Positions 13,730-22,579 of a stretch of 64,000 nucleotides of DNA are shown piece after piece (within the stretch, counting starts at the first letter, position 1; each line of letters begins with the position of its first letter). The translations under genes were made by a program, and so were the position numbers. The notes under the pieces are model-generated. The model searched no databases. It was not told the origin of the DNA and was given only the letters and a program-made list of their open reading frames with translations. The stretch is taken from NCBI GenBank assembly GCA_026710655.1, contig JAPOQN010000020.1:1-64000 (forward strand), given 5' to 3'. This DNA comes from Chloroflexota bacterium. GTDB taxonomy: Bacteria; Chloroflexota; Dehalococcoidia; Tepidiformales; Tepidiformaceae.

Positions 13730-14371
13730 GTGAGCCTTGATCCCATCCGCGACATCATGCCCCTCGTCATCGAATCCGATGGACGCCGCGAGCGCGCCTA
13801 CGACATCTACTCGCTCCTTCTCAAGGAGCGCATCGTCTTCCTCGGCACACCGATCGACGCGATGGTCGCGAACATCATCATCGCCCAGCTCCTCTACCTC
13901 GACCGCGAGGACGACGAGAAGGACGTGACCCTCTACGTGAACAGTCCGGGTGGCAGCGTCACGGCCGGGCTCGCCATCTACGACACGATGCAGCTCATCC
14001 GCCCCGACGTCGCCACCGTCTGCATCGGGCTGGCGGCAAGCATGGGCACCGTGCTTCTCACCGGCGGCGCGAAGGGCAAGCGCACTGCCCTCCCCAACGC
14101 CACCGTGCACCTCCACCAGGTGATGGGCGGCGCCGAGGGCCAGGCCTCCGATATCGAGATCCAGGCCAGGGAGACCCTCCGCCTCCAGGCCATCCTCCGC
14201 AACATCATCCACGAGCAGACTGGCCAGCCCATGGAGCGCATCGAGCACGACACCGACCGCGACTTCTGGCTCGACCCGCAGGCGGCCAAGGAATACGGCC
14301 TCATCGATGAAGTGCTCGAGGGTCCCGTGGCCGGCGCCAACGGCGCCTCGTCCGACTCGGCGGGCAGCTAG
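13730..14371 (+). CDS. clpP: ATP-dependent Clp protease proteolytic subunit
   Basis: ClpP, the serine peptidase barrel that degrades proteins unfolded by ClpX or ClpC. The catalytic triad is visible: Ser in [13 protein letters not shown], His in HLHQVMGG and Asp in [15 protein letters not shown]. The signature [18 protein letters not shown] lies near the N-terminus and [15 protein letters not shown] follows. I chose GTG 13730 because GGGAGAG lies six bases upstream; ATG 13757 has no such site. The product is 213 residues, normal for ClpP with a short propeptide. Its TAG and the TAG of convergent serS share a CTAG palindrome, so the two genes overlap by 4 bp. Confidence 0.95.
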   Translation: MSLDPIRDIMPLVIESDGRRERAYDIYSLLLKERIVFLGTPIDAMVANIIIAQLLYLDREDDEKDVTLYVNSPGGSVTAGLAIYDTMQLIRPDVATVCIGLAASMGTVLLTGGAKGKRTALPNATVHLHQVMGGAEGQASDIEIQARETLRLQAILRNIIHEQTGQPMERIEHDTDRDFWLDPQAAKEYGLIDEVLEGPVAGANGASSDSAGS

Positions 14372-15648
14372 CCCGAGCCCTCCGCCTCGATCCGCGTGGT
14401 TCCGCCCATGTAGGGCTGGAGCACCCTTGGCACGGCGATCGAGCCGTCCGCCTGCTGGTAGTTTTCGATGATCGCGATCAGCGCCCGCGGGGCGCCCAGC
14501 CCCGAGCCGTTCAGCAGGTGCGGGAACCGCGGCCGCGCGCCCTCCTCGGGCCGGTAACGCACGTTCGCCCGCCGCGCCTGGAAGTCGAGCGTATCCGAGA
14601 CCGAGCTCACCTCCAGCCACTCCTGCAACCCCGGCGACCACAGCTCCACGTCATACGCCTTCGACGCTTTGAATCCGATGTCGCCCGAGCAGAGCTGGAG
14701 CACGTGGTAGCGAATCTCGAGCGCCTGAGCCAGGGCGCAGGCCCGCTCGACCATCGCCTGCAGCTCGGCCTCGCTTTCCTCGGGCTCGCAGAAGACGAAC
14801 ATCTCGACCTTCTCGAACTGGTGCAGCCGCTTCAGGCCGCGCGTATCGCGGCCGGCGCTCATCTTCTCCCTGCGGAAGCAGGGCGTGTGCGCGACCATCC
14901 GCTGCGGCAGCGAGTCCGGCGGCAGGATTTCGTCCCGGTACAGGTTCGCGAACGGCGCCTCTGCTGTCGGCACGAACAGGTAGTCCTGCTCTGCGTCCTG
15001 GTAGAGGTTGTCGCGGAAGTCGGGCAGGTGCCCGGAGGCGTAGAACGACTCCTCCGTGAGCATGTAGGGCAGGTAGTGTTCGACATAACCGGCTTCTACG
15101 TGGAAGTCGATCATCCACTGGACCATCGCCCGGTGCAGGCGCGCGATGCCCCCCCGCAGCACGAAGAACCGCGACCCTGACATCTTCGCCCCGCGCGCGA
15201 GGTCGATGCCGTCCAGGGTCTCGCCTACCTCCCAGTGTGGCCGCGGCTCGAAGTCGAACTCGCGCGGCTCGCCGACCGTCCGCAGGGTTACGTTCTCACT
15301 TTCGTCCACGCCCACGGGCGTTTCCGGGTCGAGGACGTTGGGAACTTCGTAGAGCGCCTCCTGCAGGGAGGCCTCGGTCTCCCGCAGGCGGTCCTCAAGC
15401 CCGTCCAGTTTCTCGCCGATGGCCCGCGCTGCTTCGATGCGCTGCGTGCGTTCCTCTGCGTCTTTCGTCTGGCCGATCGCCTTGCTGGCGGAATTGCGCT
15501 CCGCCCGCAACCCCTCGACCTCGCCGATGAGGGCGCGCCGCCGCTCATCCAGCTCGACGACCGCGTCGAGCGGCGCCTCCGCCCCGCGCGCCGCCGTGTC
15601 CCGCCGGACTCGTTCAAGGTTCTCCCGGATGAACTGCGCGCTCAGCAT
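14368..15648 (-). CDS. serS: Seryl-tRNA synthetase
   Basis: The 426-residue class II synthetase charges tRNA-Ser. An N-terminal coiled-coil arm occupies residues about 1-105 ([11 protein letters not shown]...EALYEV). The catalytic core shows [13 protein letters not shown], motif 2 [20 protein letters not shown] and motif 3 [19 protein letters not shown]. The ATG at 15648 has GGAGGCAGGG upstream and gives the usual start [15 protein letters not shown]; the frame stays open further upstream but that part is antisense-like. The start overlaps the end of the nudix gene by 7 bp, and it is last in the greA-lysS-nudix-serS cluster. Confidence 0.96.
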   Translation of the reverse strand: MLSAQFIRENLERVRRDTAARGAEAPLDAVVELDERRRALIGEVEGLRAERNSASKAIGQTKDAEERTQRIEAARAIGEKLDGLEDRLRETEASLQEALYEVPNVLDPETPVGVDESENVTLRTVGEPREFDFEPRPHWEVGETLDGIDLARGAKMSGSRFFVLRGGIARLHRAMVQWMIDFHVEAGYVEHYLPYMLTEESFYASGHLPDFRDNLYQDAEQDYLFVPTAEAPFANLYRDEILPPDSLPQRMVAHTPCFRREKMSAGRDTRGLKRLHQFEKVEMFVFCEPEESEAELQAMVERACALAQALEIRYHVLQLCSGDIGFKASKAYDVELWSPGLQEWLEVSSVSDTLDFQARRANVRYRPEEGARPRFPHLLNGSGLGAPRALIAIIENYQQADGSIAVPRVLQPYMGGTTRIEAEGSG

Positions 15649-16151
15649 CGTTGCCCTGCCTCCGCTGCCGCTTCCAACGCCCGCACGCCGAGCAATCGCA
15701 CGTCTTCGGCCACGGGCACGAGCGTACCATCGGGCGCCGGGAGCGAAAATGCGCCCGCCAGCGTCTCCCGCTCCACCCAGCGGCAGGGCCCGTGCGGGAT
15801 GGGCGCCTCGTAGTCGACCGCCTCGGTCGCACGGGTGAAGTAGACGTTGTCGATGTGCTGGTGGAAGGGCTGGTCCTCGCGCACGATGTCCTCGACCAGG
15901 ATCACCGCCGGCGGAGGCAGTACCTCCGGGCGGTCGACGACCAACAGGTCCGGCGGCGGGATAACCTCCACCTCCAGCCCCGTCTCCTCCAGCGCCTCGC
16001 GCAGGGCGCCCTGCACCGGATCCTCGTTCGCCTCGATGTGTCCCCCCGGCGCCAGCCACATGCGCAGCTTGGCGTGCCAGAGCAGCAGCGTGCGGTCCCC
16101 CGCGACCACGTAGGCGGTGCTCGTGTGGTGGCGCTCGAACGGCTCCGTCAC
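15642..16151 (-). CDS. Nudix hydrolase
   Basis: The 169-residue protein carries a full Nudix box, GGHIEANEDP followed by ALREALEETGLEV (GX5EX7REUXEEXGU), at about residues 36-60. It hydrolyses a nucleoside diphosphate linked to some group; the substrate is unknown. It sits between lysS and serS with a 4-bp overlap (GTGA) at its start and a 7-bp overlap at its end, so its translation is tied to both synthetases. That position suggests a housekeeping clean-up role, but this is inference. Confidence 0.88.
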   Translation of the reverse strand: MTEPFERHHTSTAYVVAGDRTLLLWHAKLRMWLAPGGHIEANEDPVQGALREALEETGLEVEVIPPPDLLVVDRPEVLPPPAVILVEDIVREDQPFHQHIDNVYFTRATEAVDYEAPIPHGPCRWVERETLAGAFSLPAPDGTLVPVAEDVRLLGVRALEAAAEAGQRC

Positions 16152-17686
16152 TCGGAGTCCTGCCCGGAGAGGCTGCGGTGCTGCGGGAAGAGGATGACCT
16201 CGCGGATGCTCGTCTGGCCCGTCAGCAGCATCACCAGCCGGTCGATGCCGAACCCAAGCCCTCCTGCGGGGGGCATCCCGTGCTCCAGCGCCAGCAAGAA
16301 GTCCTCGTCGGCCAGCTCCACCTCGTCGTCCCCGGCAAGACGCAGCGCCTGCTGCGCCTCAAACCGCTCCCGCTGGTCGACCGGGTCGTTCAGCTCGGAG
16401 TAGGCGTTCGCGAACTCGAAACCGCCAACGAACGCCTCGAAGCGCTCCACCAGCCCCTCAGTACCCCCCTTCCGCTTCGCCAGCGGCGAGAGCTCGATCG
16501 GGTAGTCCAGCAGGAACGTTGGCTGGATCAGGTGTGGCTCGACCAGTTCGCTCGCGGCGATGTCGATGAGCTTGCCCCGCCCCGCCTCCGAGGGCGCATC
16601 GAATCCTCTTCGCCGCAGCTCCTCCCGCAGTGATTCCGGCTCCCCGAATGCGTCCAGGTCGAGGTCCCCGTACTCGCGCAGGGCGTCGAGATACCCGATT
16701 CGCCGCCACGGCGGGGCGAAGTCGATCTCGTTCCCGCCGAACGACACCTTCGTGGTCCCCAGCACCTCCGCCGCTACCCCGCTGACCAGCTCCTCGAGGA
16801 GCGTCGCGATCGTGCCGTAGTCGCCGTACGCCTCGTAAAGCTCCAGCATCGTGAACTCGGGGTTGTGGCGCTGGCTGAAGCCCTCGTTGCGGAAGATCCG
16901 CCCAAGCTCGTACACCCGCTCGTAGCCGCCCACCAGCAGCCGCTTCAGGTGCAGCTCCAGACTGATGCGGAGGGCGCGGCTCTCACCGAGGGCCTGCGAG
17001 TAGGTTTCGAACGGTCGCGCCGCGGCTCCGCCAGCCTCCTCCTGCAACACCGGCGTCTCCACCTCGAGGTAGCCACGCTCGTCGAGGTTCCGGCGGATGG
17101 CTGCGACGATCCGGCTGCGGAGGCGGAACGTGTCCCGCACCTCCTCGTTCGCCATCAGGTCCAGGTAGCGCTGGCGCTGGCGAATTTCCACATCAGTCAG
17201 CCCGTGGAACTTCTCCGGCGGAGCCCGCAGCGCCTTCGTGATCACCTGCCACGAGGTCGCTCCCACCGTCGCCTCGCCCGTGCGCGTGCGCATCGGGGTG
17301 CCCTCCACCGCCACGAAGTCTCCCAGGTCGAGCAATTTCAGCCGCTCGTAGGCCTCTTCCCCGACCGCGTTGCGGCGGACCAGGACCTGTAGGCGTCCGC
17401 TCCCGTCGAGCACGTCGAGGAAGCTCGCCCGGCCCATCCCTCGCTGCGCCACCACCCGCCCCACGATGGCGACCGGGTCGAGGTCGGGTTCCTCTCCGCT
17501 GGCCACGTCCTCCAACAGGGCGTCAACCTCGGCGTTCGTGTGCGTGCGCTCGATCCGGGGCGGGTAGGGGTCGAGGCCGGCCGCGCGGAGCTGCTCCGCG
17601 CGCTCGATCCGCTGGGCGCGCAGGCTCTCCGCGCCCGTTCCCGCGGGAGCGCCTTCCGGTTCCTGTGTGCCCTGTTCCTCGCCCAT
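16148..17686 (-). CDS. lysS: Lysyl-tRNA synthetase, class II
   Basis: The 512-residue product has the class II LysRS layout: an N-terminal OB-fold anticodon domain (residues about 60-170, with [17 protein letters not shown]), then the catalytic domain with motif 2 [19 protein letters not shown] and motif 3 [13 protein letters not shown]. The ATG at 17686 with GAAGG upstream starts [12 protein letters not shown]; a longer frame from 17713 overlaps the terminator and is unlikely. The first 35 residues are acidic and disordered. Its TGA overlaps the nudix GTG by 4 bp. A terminator-like hairpin separates it from greA. Confidence 0.95.
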   Translation of the reverse strand: MGEEQGTQEPEGAPAGTGAESLRAQRIERAEQLRAAGLDPYPPRIERTHTNAEVDALLEDVASGEEPDLDPVAIVGRVVAQRGMGRASFLDVLDGSGRLQVLVRRNAVGEEAYERLKLLDLGDFVAVEGTPMRTRTGEATVGATSWQVITKALRAPPEKFHGLTDVEIRQRQRYLDLMANEEVRDTFRLRSRIVAAIRRNLDERGYLEVETPVLQEEAGGAAARPFETYSQALGESRALRISLELHLKRLLVGGYERVYELGRIFRNEGFSQRHNPEFTMLELYEAYGDYGTIATLLEELVSGVAAEVLGTTKVSFGGNEIDFAPPWRRIGYLDALREYGDLDLDAFGEPESLREELRRRGFDAPSEAGRGKLIDIAASELVEPHLIQPTFLLDYPIELSPLAKRKGGTEGLVERFEAFVGGFEFANAYSELNDPVDQRERFEAQQALRLAGDDEVELADEDFLLALEHGMPPAGGLGFGIDRLVMLLTGQTSIREVILFPQHRSLSGQDSE

Positions 17687-17713
17687 CCGTACCTTCGTCC
17701 TGTCTTGCAGCAA

Positions 17714-17739
17714 AGAGGGCCGCTGGTTGGCGGCCCTCT
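17714..17739 (-). terminator. Terminator-like hairpin between greA and lysS
   Basis: A perfect 10-bp stem (AGAGGGCCGC/GCGGCCCTCT) with a 6-base loop lies downstream of greA and 28 bases before the lysS start. In the minus direction it is followed by TTTGC. It may end or attenuate transcription into lysS. Confidence 0.65.
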
Positions 17740-17765
17740 CCGGCTGTAGCCGTCGTGCCGCCTCG

Positions 17766-18233
17766 CTAGTCGATTTCCAGCACCTTCAGCTTGATGGTGC
17801 CACTGGGTACCGAGATTTCGACTTCCTCGCCCTTGGAGCGCCCCAGCAGGGCGGCCCCGATGGGTGACTCGTTGGAGATGCGGCCCTCGGCGGCATTCGC
17901 CTCCGGCGGCCCGACGATTTGGTAGTGCAGGGTCTTGCGGCCTTGCCGCACCTTTACGCCGCTCCCCACGACCACGCGCGAGGCGTGGTGCGCGCCTTCC
18001 TCGTCGATGATGACCGCGCGCCGCAGGAGATCCTCGAGGTTGAGGATCTTCCCTTCGAGCAGGCTCTGCTCTTGCTTCGCGTTGTCGTATTCGGCGTCGT
18101 TCTGACTCGTGCCGAGCTCGCGCGCCTTGTGGATGTGATCCGCGACGGTCTTGCGATCCGCCTTCAGGCCCTCAAGCTCGTCCTCAAGCCGGGCGACACC
18201 CTCTCTCGTCATCGGCACTGGATCTTGCGACAT
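17766..18233 (-). CDS. greA: Transcription elongation factor GreA
   Basis: The 155-residue factor enters the RNA polymerase secondary channel and stimulates cleavage of backtracked transcripts. The N-terminal coiled coil (residues about 8-75) contains the acidic tip region ARELGTSQNDAEYDNAKQEQS with the two catalytic acidic residues. The C-terminal FKBP-like domain includes GRISNESPIGAALLGRSKGEEVEI. Full normal length. The ATG start is followed by MSQDPVPMTREG. It lies upstream of lysS, a frequent bacterial arrangement. Confidence 0.95.
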   Translation of the reverse strand: MSQDPVPMTREGVARLEDELEGLKADRKTVADHIHKARELGTSQNDAEYDNAKQEQSLLEGKILNLEDLLRRAVIIDEEGAHHASRVVVGSGVKVRQGRKTLHYQIVGPPEANAAEGRISNESPIGAALLGRSKGEEVEISVPSGTIKLKVLEID

Positions 18234-18515
18234 TGCTCCTGGCCTTTACGCACGCGAGCCGCCTCCGGGGAGGCCGCTCGCAGAAACGACAGTATACCGC
18301 AGTGGCGTTTCCTCCTCCCCGCCTCTGGATGTAGCGCGCGGGTGGGCGATAATCCCTCTGATGCCTCCCGCGTTCGCCTCCGTCCTCCTCCCGCCTGGCG
18401 CCACCTGCCCCTCCGGCGAAGGTGGCGCGGCGTGATCCGCCCCGGCCCCCGGCGGGGCTATGCGGGCGGCACGGTGCAGGGCACCACCTTCTCGAGCCGC
18501 GGCGGGCCGTCCCCC

Positions 18516-20117
18516 ATGCGTTTCGTCGTACTCGCCCTCATCGCCGTCGCGGTGTTGGTGGGCGGCGGCCTCCTCTGGTTCTTCCTCGGCCGCGGGTCCG
18601 CCGGCTGCACGGAGGCCTACTGCGAGACCTCGGTCACCACGATCGACATCCCCGCGGACTTCGAACTGCACAGCAAGCTCTTCGAGCGCAACCCCGATGC
18701 GGACCCGCTCCCCGACGGCTTCGACCTGCAGATCACCATCCCCCTCGAAATCCCCACCACCGACGACCGCGGCCTCAGCTTCTACGGCTACAACGCCGAC
18801 AGCCAGATCTGGGAACCCGTGGCGAGCGCCCTCCTGGACGAGCCGGGAACGAGCGCAACCGGCATCTTCGCCGACCCGCCCCGCTTCCTGGGCGTGTTCC
18901 GCCGCCTCAACGAGGGTCGCCAGGTGGTCGCCTACATCGCCCCGGGCGAGTCCCTCCACGCCACCGCCGCCCTCCTCGCGACCGTCGTCCACACCCTCGA
19001 CTTCACCCCCGCCTTTGATGGTTCGCTTACGGGCCAGCCCAGCCCGCGTCCGCCCACCACCGCGGTGCACTACCCGGTCATATCCGCTTCCGCCGAGATC
19101 GACGGCTCCGTGCCCAACGTCGACAACATCCTCTCCACGGGGGCCGATCGCACGAATCACGTGCGCCAGATCCTCCAGCGTGTCGCCGCCCACCGCCTCT
19201 CCGGCGTCGACATCGCCTACCTCGACCTCCGCTCCGTCCACCGCACCTCCTTCACCCTCTTCATCTCCGAGCTGGCCGAAGGGCTCCACTCCCAGGGCAA
19301 GACCCTCACGCTGACCCTGCCCGCGCCCCTCAAGGCGCTCGATCGCATTGACGAGGGCGCCTATGACTGGGCCGCGCTCGGCCAGTCGGCCGACCTCATC
19401 AAGATCGCCCCCGTCCGCGACCAGAGCACCTACCGCCTGCACATGCCCGAAGTGCTGGAGCACATCACCGAGGCCGTCGACCCGGGCAAGGTCATCCTCA
19501 CCATCACGCCCTACGCCTCGGAGAAGTCGGGGGACGGGCTTCGCAGCCTCACCCTCACCGAGGCGATGACCGTCGCCAGCAAGCTCGCCATCCGCAGCGA
19601 GAGCGTGACCGCCGGCAGCGACATCCAGGTCGTCGCCGTCAACATCGACCGCGACGAGGGGCTGAGCGGCCTGCGCTGGCAGCCCGAGACAGCCACCGTG
19701 GCCTTCACCTACAAGCTCAACGGCGGCCGCACGGTCTGGATCGAGAACATGTTCAGCGCGGGCTTCAAGCTCGAGTTCGTGAGCGTCTTCAACCTCGGCG
19801 GCCTGGCCGTGGAGGACTCCAGCGACGACATCTTCATCGGCAACATCTGGGCCGCCGTCGAGCCCTTCGTGGCTTCGGGCCAGCCCGTGTTGCGGCAGCC
19901 CAGCCACTCTCACCTCCTCCCCCAGTGGGAGGTGACCGCGGGCGCCCTCGTGGGCGGCGACCGCGGCCTCGTGACCTGGCAGACGCCCCTTGAGGCCGGC
20001 TCCTACACCGTCACCCTCACCCTCAGCGACGGCGTCGAGCGCTTCGAGAGCCGCATCGTGCTCGCCCTCCAGCCCATCGAGGTGGTCGAAGAAGAACCCG
20101 CCGAGGAGACGAACTGA
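18516..20117 (+). CDS. Membrane-anchored GH18-like protein, probably non-catalytic
   Basis: The ATG at 18516 begins one membrane span (residues about 2-27), so the 533-residue protein is exported and anchored. The central part, about residues 185-420, looks like a divergent glycoside hydrolase 18 barrel of the spore-cortex YaaH kind: GVDIAYLDLRS (about residue 230), FISELAEGLHSQGKTLTLTL, ADLIKIAPVRDQSTYR and KVILTITPYAS. GH18 enzymes need DxxDxDxE; here the strand reads DIAYLD and the catalytic Glu is not seen, so hydrolysis is doubtful. The C-terminus is an Ig-like segment (SYTVTLTLSDGVERFES) and an acidic tail. It abuts rsmD, whose GTG follows its TGA directly. Confidence 0.6.
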   Translation: MRFVVLALIAVAVLVGGGLLWFFLGRGSAGCTEAYCETSVTTIDIPADFELHSKLFERNPDADPLPDGFDLQITIPLEIPTTDDRGLSFYGYNADSQIWEPVASALLDEPGTSATGIFADPPRFLGVFRRLNEGRQVVAYIAPGESLHATAALLATVVHTLDFTPAFDGSLTGQPSPRPPTTAVHYPVISASAEIDGSVPNVDNILSTGADRTNHVRQILQRVAAHRLSGVDIAYLDLRSVHRTSFTLFISELAEGLHSQGKTLTLTLPAPLKALDRIDEGAYDWAALGQSADLIKIAPVRDQSTYRLHMPEVLEHITEAVDPGKVILTITPYASEKSGDGLRSLTLTEAMTVASKLAIRSESVTAGSDIQVVAVNIDRDEGLSGLRWQPETATVAFTYKLNGGRTVWIENMFSAGFKLEFVSVFNLGGLAVEDSSDDIFIGNIWAAVEPFVASGQPVLRQPSHSHLLPQWEVTAGALVGGDRGLVTWQTPLEAGSYTVTLTLSDGVERFESRIVLALQPIEVVEEEPAEETN

Positions 20118-20678
20118 GTGCCCCAGACGCGCGTTCGCGTCACGGGCGGCGCCCTCCGCGGCTTTCAGCTGGCGGAGCCGGGCGGCGCGCGCCTGCGTCC
20201 CACCAGCGCCCGCGTGCGCGAGGCCATCTTCAACGTCCTCGCCCCCCGTATCGAGGGCGCCGCCGTGCTCGACCTCTTCGCCGGTACGGGGGCGCTCGGC
20301 ATTGAGGCGCTCAGCCGGGGAGCGAGCCGCGCTGTCTTCGTCGAGAGCTATCGCCAGGCCGCCCGCGCCATCGTGCAGAGCCTCGCCCGCGCCGAAGCGA
20401 CCGAGCGGAGCTCGGTCGTGCGGGGCGCGCTTCCGGGGGCGCTTGGCTCCCTCGACGGTCCCTTCGACCTCATCTTTCTGGACCCGCCCTACGACTCCGA
20501 CCAGGCCTTGCCCACGCTCAGCGAGGTCGCTCCGCTGCTCGCCGGCGATGGTCTGGTCGTCTATGAGCACCGGAGCCGATACAATCCTCCGGAACGCCCG
20601 CTCGGCCTCACGTTGACCGATCGGCGGGTCTACGGCGATACCGCCGTAGCGTTCTTCGTGACGTTGGAGGCTGCATGA
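20118..20678 (+). CDS. rsmD: 16S rRNA (guanine(966)-N(2))-methyltransferase RsmD
   Basis: The 186-residue enzyme methylates G966 in 16S rRNA. Landmarks are the N-terminal RVTGGALRGFQL, PTSARVREAIFNVL, SAM motif I LDLFAGTGALGIEALSRGA and the catalytic FLDPPYD. It starts at the GTG immediately after the upstream stop. Its TGA overlaps the coaD ATG (ATGA). The rsmD-coaD pair is a very common bacterial neighbourhood, which supports both calls. Confidence 0.93.
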   Translation: MPQTRVRVTGGALRGFQLAEPGGARLRPTSARVREAIFNVLAPRIEGAAVLDLFAGTGALGIEALSRGASRAVFVESYRQAARAIVQSLARAEATERSSVVRGALPGALGSLDGPFDLIFLDPPYDSDQALPTLSEVAPLLAGDGLVVYEHRSRYNPPERPLGLTLTDRRVYGDTAVAFFVTLEAA

Positions 20679-21160
20679 GAACCGCGATATTCCCGGGTGC
20701 GTTCGATCCCGTCACCAACGGGCACCTCGACCTTGTCAAGCGCATGACGCGCCTCTTCGATCGCGTAATCGTGGCCGTCATTCGCGGTCGTGACAAGAGC
20801 GCCATGTTCACCTGCGAGGAGCGTATCGAGCTCTTCCGCGAGGCCGTGAAGGACCTTCCCAACGTCGAGGTCGAGCAGCTCGAGGGTCTTACCGTCGAGT
20901 TCGCCAAGCAGCGGGGCGCGGTCGCCATCGTCCGCGGTATCCGTGGTGGTGGCGATTTCGAGTACGAGTTCGACATGGCCCTCATGAACCGCAAGATGGC
21001 CCCCACCATCGAGTCCGTGTATCTGATGACCAACCACGAATACATCTACGTGAGCGCCAGCCGCGTGCGCGAGGTGTCCCAGCTTGGCTACGACGTAGAC
21101 GGGCTCGTGCCCGACCATGTGCGAACCGCTATTCGTGAGCGCGTCGGGCTGAAAGCCTAG
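20675..21160 (+). CDS. coaD: Phosphopantetheine adenylyltransferase
   Basis: CoaD transfers AMP from ATP to 4'-phosphopantetheine, the fourth step of coenzyme A synthesis. The nucleotidyltransferase signature GAFDPVTNGHLDLV contains the T/N-GH motif; RGIRGGGDFEYEFDMALMN and the terminal YVSASRVREVSQLG are typical of the family. At 161 residues it has normal length. It is translationally coupled to rsmD by a 4-bp overlap. Confidence 0.95.
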   Translation: MRTAIFPGAFDPVTNGHLDLVKRMTRLFDRVIVAVIRGRDKSAMFTCEERIELFREAVKDLPNVEVEQLEGLTVEFAKQRGAVAIVRGIRGGGDFEYEFDMALMNRKMAPTIESVYLMTNHEYIYVSASRVREVSQLGYDVDGLVPDHVRTAIRERVGLKA

Positions 21161-21178
21161 CCCGCGGGGAGGCCCCCG

Positions 21179-21691
21179 GTGGAACTCCTCGAACTCGTCG
21201 CCAGTCTCGAGTCCCTGGTCGTGCAGGCGCGCCGCCTTCCCGTGGGGGGCAACCTCGTTATCGAGCGTCGCGCCATCCTCGACCTCGTCGACCAACTCCG
21301 GCTCGCCGTCCCCGATAACGTTCGCCAGGCCGCCCAGGTGCTGGAGCAGCGCGAGCAGCTCCTGCGCGACGCCAAGGAGCACGGCCAGGCCGTCATTGAG
21401 GAGGCGGAGCGGCAGCGCGTGCAGCTCGTGAGCGAGACATCGGTGGTGCAGGAGGCGCAGAAGCGCAGCCAGGAGATCATCATGGATGCTGAGGCGCGTG
21501 CCCGGCAGACCGTCGCCGATGCCGACGCCACCGCTGCCGCCCACCTGAGCGAGGCCGCCCAGGCCGCTGCCAGCCAGCTCCAGGACGCCGACCGCTACGC
21601 CGTCAGCGTGATCGAGCGGCTGCAGGAGGACATGCGTGGGGTGCTGGAAGCGCTCGAAAAGAGCAGCGAGAGTCTGCGCGAGTCACGCTAG
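21179..21691 (+). CDS. Coiled-coil protein downstream of coaD
   Basis: From a GTG 18 bp past coaD, the gene encodes 170 residues. After an N-terminal DivIVA-like region (IERRAILDLVDQLRLAVPDNV) nearly the whole protein is a long Ala/Glu/Gln-rich coiled coil with an ATP-synthase-b-like look. No signal peptide or membrane span is seen. Proteins of this kind often follow coaD in Actinobacteria and Chloroflexota and may organise cell-wall growth, but the function is not known. Very likely co-transcribed with rsmD and coaD. Confidence 0.65.
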   Translation: MELLELVASLESLVVQARRLPVGGNLVIERRAILDLVDQLRLAVPDNVRQAAQVLEQREQLLRDAKEHGQAVIEEAERQRVQLVSETSVVQEAQKRSQEIIMDAEARARQTVADADATAAAHLSEAAQAAASQLQDADRYAVSVIERLQEDMRGVLEALEKSSESLRESR

Positions 21692-21705
21692 CCCAGGCAC
21701 AACCG

Positions 21706-22038
21706 CTAGGGCGCGGTGATCGCCTCGCCCACGGCCTGTTGCGTGATGCTCCCGTGCGAGGCCGCCCACCGCGCCCGTGCGTCGCGCAGGATGAGCACCT
21801 GCGGCGACTCGTGCTTCACGCCCGTGCGTGTCTCGACCGACCGCGTCAACTCGCGGCCCTCGGACACGTCGATGAGGGCGATCTCGCCCTCGACGAGCGA
21901 CATCTCGTCGTAGGCGCGGCTTGAGATGGGGCACCAGTAGTCGTGCAGGAACAGCACCACATCCCGCTCGCGCGAGCGCTCGAACAAGTCGTCGAGCTCC
22001 GTCATCTCGGTCAGGTTCTGGAAGTCGTTCGCGCCCAC
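21706..22038 (-). CDS. Monothiol bacilliredoxin-like protein (YtxJ/DUF2847 family)
   Basis: A 110-residue thioredoxin-fold protein with a single active-site Cys in FLHDYWCPISSRAYDEM, the CPIS pattern of the YtxJ family, and the cis-Pro strand SPQVLILRDARARW. The downstream segment ASHGSIT is also conserved in the family. In Bacillus this family is linked to bacillithiol-mixed disulfides. Whether this organism makes bacillithiol cannot be judged from the window. The gene stands alone, convergent with the coiled-coil gene. Confidence 0.7.
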   Translation of the reverse strand: MGANDFQNLTEMTELDDLFERSRERDVVLFLHDYWCPISSRAYDEMSLVEGEIALIDVSEGRELTRSVETRTGVKHESPQVLILRDARARWAASHGSITQQAVGEAITAP

Positions 22039-22102
22039 GGGCGACCCTCCTCGCCCTGGTGGGGCGCTCCCGTCACGATAGCAGGCGCCTGCCGTTCGGT
22101 GC

Positions 22103-22522
22103 TCAAGATCGACGCGCGATCGCGTAGGTCACGCGGCCCGCCGCCGCCAGCTCCCCCGACTCGTCCCGCACCTCGACCGACACGAACACCGTCGTCCGCC
22201 CCGCTCGCAGCACCCGCCCCTCCGCCACCGCCTCCCCGCGCACCGCCCGCAGGTACGAGACGTTCAGGTCCGTCGTGGCGTGTCCCACCCACGTCTCATC
22301 CTCCGGATCCCGCAGGGTCGCCACCGCCGAACCCGAGGCCGCATCGACGAGCGAGGCGAGCGCGCCCCCGTGCATCACGTCCGGGCGGCGCGTGGCCAGC
22401 TCCGGGCGCATCGAGAGTCGCAGCTTCACGTGACTGCGCTCCGCGTCCACCAGCTCGATCCCCAGCAGCGACCAGTACGGGATCTGATCAGCCGCCACCA
22501 GCTCCGCCATCGCAGGGTCCAT
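22103..22522 (-). CDS. PaaI-family hotdog thioesterase
   Basis: The 139-residue protein has the hotdog-fold thioesterase pattern: a start helix, LLGIELVDAERSHVKLRL, then MHGGALASLVDAASGSAVATL with the HGG(A)xxxxxD motif, the TDLNVSYLRAV strand and RAGRTTVFVSVEVRDESG. It is expected to hydrolyse acyl- or aryl-CoA thioesters in the cytoplasm as a tetramer. The ATG at 22522 is preceded by GGGGAGAAGG. It is divergent from the phosphotriesterase-family gene with 57 bp between, a likely shared promoter region. Confidence 0.85.
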   Translation of the reverse strand: MDPAMAELVAADQIPYWSLLGIELVDAERSHVKLRLSMRPELATRRPDVMHGGALASLVDAASGSAVATLRDPEDETWVGHATTDLNVSYLRAVRGEAVAEGRVLRAGRTTVFVSVEVRDESGELAAAGRVTYAIARRS

Positions 22523-22579
22523 CGCCTTCTCCCCGCCCCGTATACTGCCGCCCGCCAGCGACTCGGTCACGGAGGCAGC

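Noticed and set aside
15649-16059. Extension of the serS frame upstream of 15648
   Set aside because: The extra 137 residues are Gly/Arg/Pro-rich shadow of the nudix gene; the internal ATG has a good ribosome-binding site and gives the family's usual start.
18246-20570. A 774-codon minus-strand frame
   Set aside because: It mirrors the GH18-like gene and rsmD on the plus strand and has the same low-complexity acidic/Gly composition; no motif supports it.
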